A stretch of 64,000 nt of DNA, taken from contig SSBO01000013.1 in NCBI GenBank assembly GCA_005281725.1, positions 57,100 to 121,099 of the forward strand, in the 5' to 3' direction. Of this stretch, positions 52,029-64,000 are shown piece by piece (the stretch's first letter is position 1; each line of letters begins with the position of its first letter). The notes under the pieces were generated by a model. That model was not told the DNA's origin. It saw only the letters and a list, made by a program, of their open reading frames with translations, and did no database searches. A program made the position numbers and the translations under genes. Origin of the DNA: Wuchereria bancrofti (Eukaryota > Nematoda > Chromadorea > Rhabditida > Onchocercidae).

Positions 52029-53934
52029 CTAATCTGGTCCAGCATCTGCAACATAAAAATTAAACAAATACTAATGTTTATACAAATATTTTCAAACTAT
52101 CTTTAAGAGTTGCATAAAAAATTCGAAAACTATAAATCTTGTAAAAAATAATCTCGTAAACATCCTTTAAACAGTTCTGAAAGAATAAAAAACTTACTTC
52201 TTGTTGCAATAACTCTATTCCATCCTCCTCGTCCTGGGTCATAATCTTTACGATATTCATCTCGAACCTATAATAAATTCTACCCACAGTATAATCAGTG
52301 CCACAAACACAGATGATTATATATTTTCAAAATACTATTTATTTATTTCAAACCTATAATAAATTCTGTCTTTAATATAATCAGTGCTACACATATGATT
52401 ACATGCTTTCAAAATGCGACCACTCAATTATGCCAAAAAGAAATGAGAAACAATAGCTAAAAGAATAGCAATATTTCAAGAACGCTATTGCTTTCACTAA
52501 GTATTTCTAGATGAGTTTGATATGCAACAGTTTAAAATTAAAAAAGGTTATATGAAATAAAGGAAAAAGAAAAAAAAAAGAACTGAAATATCGATACCTG
52601 TCCCCCATGTTTACCACGTCCGTACTGTCGACCTTCCACAAATCCAGCGTCCCAATCAGTACGAATTATTCGATCATCTAACCGAGTTCCATTTATGCAA
52701 CGCATTGCATCTTCTGCATCCTCTCGAAGGTAGTATCTGCACAAATTATATGCAAATTACATAGAATGGTTTTCTTTTTTCTAATCGAGCCATCAGTTAC
52801 TCGAAAAAGTTAATGTTTTCAGTGTTTGGAAAGCATATGTTTTTAATGTATTAATGTAAACAATGGCTCGAAGCTTCAATATCATCAATTCGGAAGTAAA
52901 CAAAAAAAAAAATTACTGCAAAGTTTAAATTAGTTTTAAATCCCTTAAATAATTTTTAGTACCATAAAAAAAGAGAAAAATTTTCGTACCCTAAAAAAGA
53001 ATATATTTAACTCACTCGACAAAACAGAATCCACATGGTGTTTTTTTGAATCGATCAATACCCATAATTATTCGCTTGATATCACCAGCCCGACTGAATA
53101 ATTCATAAGTCTGAAAAATTGCAAAAGAAAATTGCAGAGTAGAAGAGCCATATGCATATAAACCACAATTTAATTATGCAGAAAACCGCAATTTGCAGAA
53201 ATAACTTAATTATGTAAAAACCATAATTAATTCATACAAACCTGCTCCTCTGTTGTATAGTACGACAGGTTGCCAACATAAAGTGTTTTCGAAGTAAGTA
53301 AAAGCTTTTCCTGTTCACGTAATGAACCCTAAAATATGAGCTCAATAGTTCTATGAACCAGACAAATGTACTAGAATAGAGCTAAAGAATTTTTCAAGAA
53401 AATTAGTTGAAAATCCCACTGTTTTAGGTGAAAATCCCGAGATCTTATTACATAAAGTTGTCATTTCTTCCGAAAATCTTATGTAATCATGAAATTGGCA
53501 TGAAAGGACTGAAAAATCTAGATATGATATAGTGATCTGTTAACTGGGACTTTAAACACACCAAGAAAAAAAAAACTGTTTAAGGCTCCCTTGCTTTAAG
53601 CATGTATTCTAGTTTAGAAAATGAAAGCCTTCATATTTTAACCACTGTTAAATCTTCATAACCACTTCGTAATGTTTAAGTAGCACTTTTGTTGCAACGG
53701 AAGGATAATCATCCTTCTCGTTCGTTTTTTCTTTTTTTTTTTCAGATCCCTCTTGAAACGATATTAAAGCAAATATTTTTTTTGTGCGTGAAAAAATGTT
53801 AAAGATATTTCAAAGATATTTCAAAATGAATCAATCACACTAAGCAATGAAGAATTGACCTTGAATCGTTGATCGCGATAAGGACCTAACGATGAGGCAT
53901 CGTCTTTAGCTCGAAAATTGATCACGCTACTCAT
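52029..53934 (-). CDS. ncbp-2: Nuclear cap-binding protein subunit 2 (CBP20)
   Basis: Six minus-strand exons in phase: 53860-53934, 53242-53328, 53016-53110, 52598-52736, 52198-52267 and 52029-52045, giving 160 residues (human NCBP2 has 156). The protein begins [12 protein letters not shown], then LGPYRDQRF with the conserved cap-stacking Tyr region, EQEKLL, and an RRM with RNP2 [14 protein letters not shown] and RNP1 CGFCFVEYY. The cap-contacting tail [18 protein letters not shown] and [19 protein letters not shown] is nearly the family consensus. CBP20 binds the m7G cap of nuclear transcripts together with CBP80 and supports splicing and export. The last exon supplies only five codons (AGPD and stop plus a split Asn). 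Intron 4 contains a duplicated copy of its own 3' splice site. Confidence 0.97.
52265..52436. repeat. Degenerate ~86-bp tandem duplication spanning a 3' splice site
   Basis: AACCTATAATAAATTCT at 52265 recurs at 52351; TATAATCAGTG and TTTCAAAAT follow in both copies at the same spacing. The first copy includes the acceptor and first bases of CBP20 exon 5. Confidence 0.8.
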
Positions 53935-55167
53935 TTATTTGCTAAATGAAGCGTACATCGAAATGTTTGAAGAATTTGTTGTTGATATAAATGAGAAAAT
54001 CTGAAGATCATATTCCATTTATCCTACGCATAAGTAATAACAATAAATTTGATCAAACTATCATTCATTCCTTATTTTTGCTGTTATACTTTTGCTATCA
54101 TCCAAATGTGATAAATTTGAAAGCAAAAGATAGGATGAAATGATAACATACGATATGATGAATTCAAGAAAGAAAAATAGTTTTTACTAATAAACCCTGA
54201 CTACTCCCTTCCCCCTCTCAAATTTTCATCATCGAGGATCTCGCAAACTAAACTAATTTTGCACAACTGCCAAGTGCCACATTTAACGAGGTAAATACAG
54301 TGTCTTCAATGAAAAATAATCATCCCACCGGCTACAACTTTAATTTTCAATTGTCCTTATTGACTTTTATAATTTATTAATAAGTACTGGATGGTATGCA
54401 TTTTGGAGACATGCTAATAGTTTGTGAATTTTAAAAATGCTAAATGAATGACTTGAAACGAAATTGAATTTTAAAAAGTACTGTTAGAAAATCTTTATTG
54501 GATTTTCGTATTTTCAAAATTTAATTTAAAATTTCTGATAGTCAGATGATGATTTTAACTAACTTTGAAATGCAAAATACTACTTTTGAAATGATACAAT
54601 TGCATGCTTAAAAATTTTTTACACAAGCATTGTTTTTATGTAAAAGTATTTCCGATACACAAATTTGCTGATTAGTACATTTGCGCACAGTTTTAACACT
54701 TTTATCAGCAATAAATTAATCTCCATTTATAAAGCATAATTATGATATTATTTAACTGGAAAAATACCATATTAGAAATAAAAAGAAATTTTATCACAAT
54801 TAAAGTTTAATCCTTACTTTTATGTCTTTCTCTTTTGTGAATAAGCAAAAGTTAATTGTATTTTTGTCCTTTTTGTAAATACTAAGTTCTAAGATTGATT
54901 AATAGCAATATATAAAATGTTAATATATGAAAATGATAAATTGTTTGAAGCAACAAAATAATTAGGAATTAAATGAATTTAATTTTGTGTTGGTGTGAAA
55001 ATATTTCGATTTAGATTTAAATAGTATTTTCTTCTTTTTTTTTAATTTTGATTACTTTTAAAATATTAATTTTCAAAACTTTTAAATAAATAAACGAAAA
55101 ATTGTTAACAATTGATTGCAAATATATATAATTATACATAAAATGTAATAAAATATATTTTCCATTA
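53935..55167. other. Intergenic region between CBP20 and the calcium sensor gene
   Basis: Includes the CBP20 upstream region (a slightly less AT-rich stretch at 54180-54350) and the 3' flank of the calcium sensor gene. No exon supported. Confidence 0.5.
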
Positions 55168-55620
55168 TCAATGAGCATCGGTTGTAAGTGCTTGTACAAT
55201 GCATGGATCATTTTTAGAACCTTGTTTGAATTCTTCAAGCGTTAATTTACCATCAAGATTCTGCAAAAAAAAATCTTTCATAATCAGTCAATTATTTAAA
55301 GAGAACAATAGTTGATTAAAGAGATTCTGCAGAAAAAAATCTTTATTAATAATAATTAATTAAAACTTAAAAATTTCCAAACAATTTATTTCTATTGTTA
55401 ATTGTTTGATTAACTATTTAAAATATATCATATTTACCTGAATTGTAATAAATTACATCAAAATGCACGAAAAAAAATTTTTTCATTTAATTTCGTTTTT
55501 TTTTAATATAATTTTTATGTAATATGTATTAACTTATGTAAAAAAATATTATTAATTAGAAGTATNNNNNNNNNNNNNNNNNNNNNNNNNNNNNNNNNNN
55601 NNNNNNNNNNNNNNNNNNTA

Positions 55621-55658
<38 letters not shown>

Positions 55659-55976
55659 CATAATTTTAATAAAAATTGCTAAAAAAGAAGTAAAAGCTAA
55701 AAATAAGTGAATATAAATGAAACATACATTGTCCATATTAGAGAAAATTTTAGCAACTCGTTTCTCAGGCGTATCCTCATCTTTGGGTAACTCAATGATA
55801 TTACCAATCATTGAATGAATTGCTTCAACAATGTCACCCATTTCATCTTTTGTTATATAACCATCTTTGTCAACATCATACAGTGAAAAAGCCCCTAAAA
55901 TAAATTAAATAAATGAATTTAATTAATTAATTGATGGATTAAACTTTAATTAATGAATTTAAAAACTGATTGATTG

Positions 55977-56027
<51 letters not shown>

Positions 56028-59000
56028 ATTTAAACAAATAATTAAATAAACAAATAAATCGATTGATTAAAATTTATTAAATAAAAATTTTATTATGCAA
56101 AATATTTTTTGGAAATTAAGTAATAGTAGTGAAGAAAAAGAAAACAAAAGAAATGAAAAAATATATATATACAAGAGAAAATATGAAACTTTACAGTCTA
56201 ATTTTTCATCAAGTGTACCACGTGATGTAATTGATAATGCTGTAATGAATTCGTGAAATGATATACAACCATCCTAAATTAAATTTCATCTTTTCTTGTA
56301 ATTGAATTTAAATTTATTAAATTTAATTTCACTTCTATAATTTAAAAAAAAGGAAATTTTGGAAATGATCAGCACTTATGTTAAAAATTACTACTTTTTT
56401 TATGGAAAATAGTTAATAAGAGTTTAAATGTAATGACTAATTCTGATAAAATTTATGGTATAATATGTAAAATTTTAAAAAAAAATCAAAAAAAAACTTT
56501 TATAATGAAACTTATTTTTTTGATAAATGTCAAAATGTCAAATTAAAGTTTAAGTTTAACAATTTTTACTTTTCTGTTAAAGTTTACTATCAAATTTCAT
56601 TTTTTTTCAAATACGTTTATGAAATGCAGAATAAATTTTGCAATATTCTATGAAATGAAATATTTAAGAAAAAAACTTTTTTTTATTCTAAATATTCTCT
56701 TCTTTTTCTTTTTTTTTTCTTCTTTAATAACGACAATCGACCAAATTATTTTCAGAATTGTAAATTATTTTTTGCATAATTTCAGCAGATTTTTGCATAA
56801 TTTAACCTTTTTCCTTGCAATTTTGAACTGTTAAAAGAAGTTAAAAAAAAAATGAATTCTGTGGGCAAAAATAGCCAATATATTGAGCTGTGACAAAGAA
56901 ACCACTCGGCTTTTTCTTTTGAAATTACACTAAACCATCAAGTGACTCACTTGAAAAAAAAAATTAAATATTGTTTCGATCCAAAATATCATACACGAAT
57001 TTATCATTGTGTGCACTGATAACATTATCAATTAACATATTTCATATAACGATTTTGTAAACAATTTAGAAACAAAATGCTATGTTGTTTGATTATGATA
57101 AATTAAGAAAATTTTGTAAATGAATGAAATTAACCTCATGGTAATTAAATTTGCACTCAGTTAAGCTAAATACTATGAATGATAATGAATGAACATTATT
57201 GTATAAAAATTCATAGATAATTCTATTAATAATTTATTAGAAAAAATTCTAATTACATAGTAGTAATTTTTAATTTCATAAATAATTTATTAAAACTTTT
57301 AATTACATAATAACACTTATAATTTATAATTAATTACTAACTTTATTACTATCAAAAACATTGAACACAAATGTTGCAAATTTTGTTGGATCACCATTTG
57401 GAAAGAATTGTTTGTAAATATTATGAAATTCTTCCATTCGTAGCTCACCGGCAGGATAATCTTTGATAAAATCTTTGTACCATTTTCTTAATTCCTTTTT
57501 GGTAACTGTAATTTGATACTATTTTATATTTCAAATAAAATCATTTTTTGGGAAAAAGAAGAAGGAAAAAGCTTTTAAAATATCGAAATATTTACTTAAA
57601 GAATGTTTTGAATATGCAATTATTATTATTATTTTAGTATATTAAATTATTAAAATTTTTTTACGAATTAAATGAAGTGTTCACACATATATTTTCACTA
57701 TGTTTATTGTTTACTAATATTGTTGAATAAGAATTTAATATTTATTAAAATGATGCTACTGCTAATAATGGATTAAATTCTTCTTTTACTCAAGATGGAA
57801 TTAAATGAAACTAATTTTGAAATTTAAAAGTTATAAAATAAGTTTTTGTAAAAAAAAGATTGAAACCAACAATATGTTTTGCTTTCCAATTCCAATATAT
57901 CTTCTTTCGAAATTTTCTTGCATGCTTTCTTTCTTTTCTTATCGTTATCTTCTTTACTTCCAATTATTCCCATTTAATGTTTTTATTTTTTTAATGTTCA
58001 ATTTCTTTCTTTTCTTTAAATGAATTAAATTGTTAAATTAAATACAGAAATAAACAAGCTTTTAGAATTTGATCATATCAAACTTTCTTGTCAATTAAAG
58101 AATACTTTCCTGAAATTCTTTCAATTTACATTCACACATCAAAAGTATACTGTTAGTGTGATGAAAGATTTTTTTAAAAAAAACGCAAATTTGAACGTAA
58201 ATTCACATAGAAAATAAGATATCTTCTGAATAGATTCGAATTGTTTCATCTAATATAATTAACAATTTAATTAAGAAAAAATTCTTTTTTTTAAAAAAAG
58301 AGAAAAAAAAGTTAAAAAAAAAGAGTAATATTTATAAAAACTTAATAAATTAGACTGATTCCAAGTTTTTTTTTTTTAAATCAACTTTTACTATCTATTC
58401 TTTCATTTATTGTAAATGAATAGAATGATAATTGCATTTGATAAAAAAGACTTTTTGANNNAAAAAGTTAAAAAAAAAGAGTAATATTTATAAAAACTTA
58501 ATAAATTAGACTGATTCCAAGTTTTTTTTTTTTAAATCAACTTTTACTATCTATTCTTTCATTTATTGTAAATGAATAGAATGATAATTGCATTTGATAA
58601 AAAAGACTTTTTGACATGTTACCACAAAAAAAAAAACCTTCAGTTTTTAAATTATAACTTCTAAAAGAAAAAAAACTAAATTCATTACAAACAATTAGAC
58701 TTTTTTTGATGAAAATTGCACCAATTATAACAATTACAAATTAATTATATGGTTATTGAAGCATAGAGAAGATTTAATAGTTATTATTAAGCTGTAAAAA
58801 AAAATTGTAAATGAAAAATTCACAAAGATAACCATAAATTTATTGTTACAAAATTCAAATGTAACCATTTGTTAAATACAAAATATAATATTCCGTAATA
58901 CCTATGTGAATTCAATTTACTTGAATTACCTTTTAAATACAAATGTATGAAATATCTACACTCATTTTTATCTTATTTTTTAACTAAATACAAATTATTA

Positions 59001-59182
59001 CTAAAACGATGAAAGACCAATATGACTGAAAAGAATTTCAGTTTAAAAATGAAAAGTAAAATTTAGGAAAATCACAACTGTTACAAGATAAATATGCAAA
59101 ATTTAAAATGAAAGGAAAAGAAAAAAAAGAAATAGTACTTGCCTTCTTTGCTAATTTCATTTAAAAAATCTTCACTCTCCAT
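55168..59182 (-). CDS. Neuronal calcium sensor (NCS/recoverin family) EF-hand protein
   Basis: Five minus-strand exons: 59143-59182, 57342-57505, 56195-56273, 55728-55894 and 55168-55260; 180 residues from ATG 59182. Family landmarks run in order: [18 protein letters not shown] (degenerate first EF-hand, with Tyr where many members have Cys), IYKQFF then [19 protein letters not shown] (EF2), [31 protein letters not shown] (EF3), [13 protein letters not shown], and [15 protein letters not shown] (EF4), ending VQALTTDAH. These proteins are calcium-myristoyl switches regulating neuronal kinases, cyclases and channels. No Met-Gly start is seen; the frame is open upstream of ATG 59182 to a TTTAG acceptor (about 59200), so a small first exon carrying the myristoylated Gly may be missing. 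The overall look is closest, as I recall, to nematode NCS-2. Intron 1 has a GC donor (GCAAGT). Confidence 0.93.
55256..55345. repeat. ~66-bp duplication of a 3' splice site
   Basis: AGATTCTGCA followed by poly-A and ATCTTT occurs at 55256 and again at 55322. On the minus strand the first is the acceptor of the last calcium-sensor exon; the second is a near copy within the intron. Confidence 0.75.
55566..55618. other. Assembly gap (53 N)
   Basis: Run of N in an intron of the calcium sensor gene, directly before an (AT)n tract (55619-55655), so the gap is probably in the microsatellite. Confidence 0.98.
55969..56028. repeat. (GATT)n microsatellite
   Basis: About 15 GATT units with one TATT interruption, in the third intron (by gene order) of the calcium sensor gene. 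Confidence 0.85.
58306..58614. repeat. Exact 153-bp duplication around three N
   Basis: 58306-58458 recurs at 58462-58614 with three N between, in intron 1 of the calcium sensor gene. Same layout as the other three N-bounded duplications. Confidence 0.9.
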
Positions 59183-60581
59183 AATGCTATATTTATTTGA
59201 CTAAAGATAATTTTTATTGATACAATGATAATTTCCTGTTGAACTTTCTACATGTCAACAAATCAACGAACCGGAACAAATTTCTCCATTTTAGCATATT
59301 AAAGCTAATGTAATAATAATAATAAAGAATAATAGTTATAACAACGATATTTAAAATATAAATTAAATTTGAAACATATGTGAGACCAATATTTAACCAA
59401 AAACTAAAATAACATAATAGCTATCATATGGAGCAAATTTAGCAAATTAATTGCACTCAATAAAATATAAATAAATTTCTATTAAGAAATAAAAATATTT
59501 TTTTTATTTTTTAATTAAAAATTGAAATTTGTACTAAACTAACCTAATTCATTAATTCATTTCCAAATATATTATCAGTGATATTTTCGTCACTATTTGA
59601 TAACAAAATGCTAATGCTGAAGTAACACTAAATGAATCACCAATTATTCATTTCTTTTTTAACAAATAATATTATATATATATATATATATTTTTTTTCC
59701 ACTCAATATTTCATGCTTATAAAAATAGAATAAAAGAAGAAAAAAACAAGAAAAAAAGAACAATTTATTTTAGAAAAAATTTTTTTAATACTTTTAAATT
59801 AAACTAATTGCAATAAACATTATATGCATAACAAATGAAAATTCATTTCATTTCATATGATCAATTCTTATTTAATTAAGTTTAAATTTTGTTAACATTT
59901 AGCAAATGTCTTGCTTTTTTAATCTCTATTTCACAAGAATATCATTTTATCATTTTTATATTTCCATTCATGGCAACTTTATTAAATTGAAATTTTTGTT
60001 CATTTTTTTTGAACAAGCAAAAAAAGAGTACAAAGAAAAAATAAAAATTTTTTTTTTTGGGATAAATAACTTAAAACTAAAATTAAAAATTTGCAAAATT
60101 TTTGAATGTTAAACAGCGCTTTATTCACATTAACGCCTGCTACTTTCCAATAATGTAATTTATTCAATTCATTGTTTCTCAAAGATATTTTTAAACCAAA
60201 AAGTGAAAAAAAAAAGGAAGAATGGGCAGTATATCAAAATGATTTATCACTATTTCGTCATTCTATTTACTTACTCATTTTCCCCGCTCTATCTCAGAGG
60301 AGAAAAGTGAAATTCTTAAATCACATTAAATATCAAGGGAATTTAAAAGAGAGACCACTACCATTGCATCATTAGATTTCATAAAATTTAATTTTGTTTC
60401 TGACAATTTCTTCATTTCATTTTTCATTTTTTTTTCTGGTTTCTTTTTTTTGATGAATTACTGTCAAAATTATAAATGTCAAATGAATGACAATGGGAAA
60501 AATGAAGTTTATAATATCAATATTATCAATAAAAAAAAAAACAAACACACAACTGTAAATTGTAAACGTTATGTTATTGTT

Positions 60582-60583
<2 letters not shown>

Positions 60584-60614
<31 letters not shown>
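60584..60614. repeat. (AT)n microsatellite
   Basis: About 15 AT units; creates Ile-Tyr repeat frames on both strands. Confidence 0.85.
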
Positions 60615-60617
<3 letters not shown>

Positions 60618-61087
60618 AAAGAAATAATTCTGAAAGTGTATCAAAATCAAAATGCTAATGGAAAATTTACGATGCTTTTTGCATTTTTAATCTATTCGAC
60701 AGTTGTGTGTGTGTATGTGTTGTGTGTATCATTTGTTGACGATTCCAACTAATTCTTTTTCTTTTTCCAAGAAAAAAAAGTTTCTTTTTTTTTGCTAATA
60801 TAAAATTAAATGAATAAGGAATAAAAAATTTGAATCAATGGAAAAATTTATATTTTTTAACTGAATTTATTATCATAATTTTTTTTTTTTTTTGAGAAAT
60901 TATGCAACGAATGAATTTAATTGCAAATTCAAAAAAATTTTTGCATATATTAGTCTAATGTGATTTATAATTTTACTGTAATAATAGCATTCAGCTTCAC
61001 TTAACTTTTTAGCTTTTTTAAGCACTTTTAAAGTTTCCGGAAATATGCACCAATAATGTAATAAACCGGAAATGCAATAATACATAT

Positions 61088-61090
61088 GTA

Positions 61091-61174
<84 letters not shown>

Positions 61175-61178
61175 TGTG
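61088..61178. repeat. (TG)n microsatellite
   Basis: About 43 TG units with one early C interruption and a TC near the end. Confidence 0.93.
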
Positions 61179-64000
61179 CTTAATGATTTATGTTTAATTC
61201 TTACAAAAACAAAAGAAAGAACTAGGAATGAAAAAGAGAAATGGAATTAAAAAGAAATGAGTTTCCTATTTTTCACTACTAAAAATTATGGTTGAATGAT
61301 TGATGTAACAAAAACAGTTTTCTTATTAGTTTCAATTGTCACATTAAACTAATTAGAGCGTGAAGGACAATTTTAAACTTATATTTACTACTTCTAATTT
61401 TATATTTCATACTTAATTTCAAAAACTAATTTTCAATGTTAAATCTTCAACTCATCTTTTTATGTAAATCTGAAATTTTATACTGTCACATTTCAGCGTT
61501 CACTTAGCAAACGTGCCTACGTAAATTTTCATTTAACATCAAATAAATTTAGCTAGATTTTAATTAAATTGCTTGTAGTGGAAATGCATTTATAATATTT
61601 ATAGTAATAGCAGGAATGTAAAAATATAACTTAAATAGTTTGCACATCGATTAACTAAATGAATAATTATAATTTCACAGAAAATAATTCTAATGAATTT
61701 ATATCGAACAAAAATTAAAGTGCAAATATAAATGGATCAGTAATACTAATTATACATCTTATTATATCAAATCAATCATTATTTGACTAATTCAATTGTC
61801 ATTTAATATTTCTTTAATCACAAAAGAAATGAAAAAAAAAACAAAAATGATTATTTTTACTTTTGTCAAAACTTTTTTTTTTAATCAACTGAAATAAACA
61901 AATTGAAAATATTCGAAAATTTTTATCATCCAAATTAAATATTTAAAACAAAAATTTTTAATCTAAACAATAATTGATGACAAGAAATTGCAAGAGTAAT
62001 TGGAAAGTATATTGAAGTTATTTCGTCATTTCGTTTACAACAAATTGTTGTCCAATTTCAATTGTTAGTTGCTATTTTTAAAAATAGAAACTATTAAATT
62101 TTTACCACTAGCAAAAATACTTGTCACAATTATTTAAATCTTCATGCGCAAATGTCTATTACATTTAACATTATCATGTAAACAATAAACTGTCAAGAAA
62201 TAATGTAAAATTCGAAATTTACATCAATATTCTTTCAAATTGATACTTTTTTTCAAGAAAAAAAAGTAATCGTTTTTTGAGAAGAAAAAAAAAATGAATT
62301 TTAATTCCAATCAACTTCCTTATCTTACTTATATTCTTTTATTGCTTATATTTCTCATTCGATAATGCTTTATGATGTATTTTTAAAAGAAAAAAAATTA
62401 ATTTCTTGATAGAATTTGAAATGTATTTTTTATTTTTTCAATTTTACATTCAATAACTATTGATAGATATATTAGAAGAGGAAGGAAAAGTAATTAATTA
62501 GGAATATTTTAAGGATTTAAAAAAATTTCAACATTTTTTTTTAACTTCTGCAATTTTCTACTGATATTAAATTGATATTAGAAGATTGCTGAAAACAAAA
62601 TGTTACCAACAGATGATATTAACTTATTTCTAATATCTAAGGTAATTTAATTTTTATGTATCGAAAAAAAGAATTTAGTAATAATAAAGTGAGTTAAGTA
62701 AAATGAGAATAATTATGTTGTAAATGTTAACAAATAATAGCTATCATTTAAAAATGAATTTAGAAAGAAACGATTGATAATGAATGAAAAATGAATGACA
62801 GAGGCTCAATTGTCTTTTAATCAAAAATGAAAGAAAATGTGAAATAGAACTGATTTAATGATTCATAAGGAATATGAAAATTACATTCAATTAATTGTTG
62901 ATTGATTTTGCACCAAAAAATTTAAAAAAATAATAATTGTAGAATGTAGAATTATAATTAATAATTATGAAAATAAACTCTGTCATATTATTACAGGAAT
63001 GAAATATTTAAACTTTAATTAGGTATAATTTTTTTTTAATATTAAAAAGAAAATGAAAATTAGTAGAGTTGGTGATTAATTAATTATTAATTCTAGTATC
63101 TGATTTGGTGATTCGTTTATTTCATTTTCAATAGTATTAAAAGTTGTTTTAATATATTAAAAATAAATTGAATAATGATTGTTTTAAATTTTTAATTATT
63201 TGAATTCAGTATTATAAACAAATATATATATCGTCGGAAATGCTTATTTCCTAGACAATTCTTTTTTTTAATTTTTCATGTCATATTTTGGTAATTAATT
63301 ATGGATCAATATTTGATTATATGCGGAGCGTAATTACTTCATTAAGGTTTGCATATTATCTTCTAGAAATTTCTTTTTGAAGGAATAAACAAAATCGATA
63401 CAAAATATAAAGTAATTGATCAGATGAATTTTAAAATAAGATGAAAATGATAATCGATTTTATCTAATGTGATTTCTTATGTAGTTCTTTTTCTTTGCTA
63501 TACAATTAAATGAAAAATGTTATTTAAAAAAAAAGTGAAATGCAAAATTTAAATATGATCAATTCATATTTTATACATGTGAAAGTAAAATTTTAAAAAG
63601 TTCGTTAAAAAAAATAATAAAAATGCAAATGAAATTAATTATTTGATGTGAAATTATTTCATATGGTTTTAAATAATAGATGTGTAGCATAACAATTACA
63701 AATTTTTGACTTTTCATTAGTCATATAGTTTTCTTTTTAACTGATTTTTTTTTAAAAAAAAGCAATATTTAATTTTCCTTCCTTTGATTTTGTGAAATAG
63801 AAAATTGGAATGAAACTAAAAATTTTTTAAATTTGTTACATACATCTCTTTTAAATTTATTTAGTTGAAAGATTTTCCTTTTTTTTTGACATTTTTTTCC
63901 TAAAAGAATTTAGAAATTTTATTTCATTTTTATGCTTAAACTTTCCGCTCTGTTTCATTAAAGTAATGAGAAAAATCAAATTCAAAAATCATTTTAAAGG

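Larger units (their letters stand above)
59183..64000. other. Upstream region of the calcium sensor gene; no supported gene
   Basis: AT-rich, with (AT)n tracts at about 59672-59690 and 60584-60614, a TG run at about 60702-60730 and a long (TG)n run at 61090-61178. Open frames are repeat-driven. A short first exon of the calcium sensor gene may lie here but I could not identify it. Confidence 0.5.

Overview
The window is eukaryotic, very AT-rich DNA full of homopolymers and microsatellites. It carries multi-exon genes whose 3' splice sites are T-rich and end in CAG or TAG, a typical nematode pattern. Introns run from about 60 bp to over 2 kb. A nematode-type insulin-like peptide, a Ly6-type GPI-anchored protein, a neuronal calcium sensor and a multigene-type arrestin-domain protein fit a parasitic spirurid or filarial nematode better than a compact rhabditid genome. 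That placement is inference; the species cannot be named from the sequence alone.

Layout. 1-5900: intergenic, with two degenerate tandem arrays. 7144-8922 (+): insulin-like peptide. 10260-12393 (+): unrecognised multi-span membrane protein. 14676-17537 (-): secreted Ly6/uPAR-like protein with a GPI-type tail. 19732-22665 (-): LACTB2-type metallo-beta-lactamase-fold endoribonuclease. 23599-30105 (+): TMCC-family coiled-coil/transmembrane protein. 31722-34588 (-): arrestin-domain protein, convergent with TMCC. 34589-51587: a 17 kb gene desert with a 654-bp perfect (GATA)n tract and three N-bounded duplications. 52029-53934 (-): nuclear cap-binding protein subunit 2 (CBP20), with a possible membrane-protein exon just downstream. 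55168-59182 (-): neuronal calcium sensor EF-hand protein. 59183-64000: intergenic.

The genes do not form one pathway. They read as an ordinary autosomal or X-linked nematode neighbourhood: housekeeping RNA-processing and RNA-turnover genes (CBP20, LACTB2) beside signalling genes (insulin-like peptide, calcium sensor, arrestin-domain protein, Ly6 protein). I rebuilt exon models by hand by checking that splice phases agree. For LACTB2, CBP20, the calcium sensor, the arrestin protein and the Ly6 protein, every junction keeps one reading frame, with one non-canonical donor needed in each of LACTB2 and the calcium sensor.

The most interesting points are an atypical insulin with extra cysteines and a C-terminal cysteine-bearing tail, a LACTB2 intron that seems to start with AT instead of GT, a GC-AG intron in the calcium sensor, two duplicated 3' splice sites, a perfect intronic palindrome, and four exact tandem duplications that each abut a run of N and are probably assembly artefacts. 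I did not find a previously undescribed multi-gene system.
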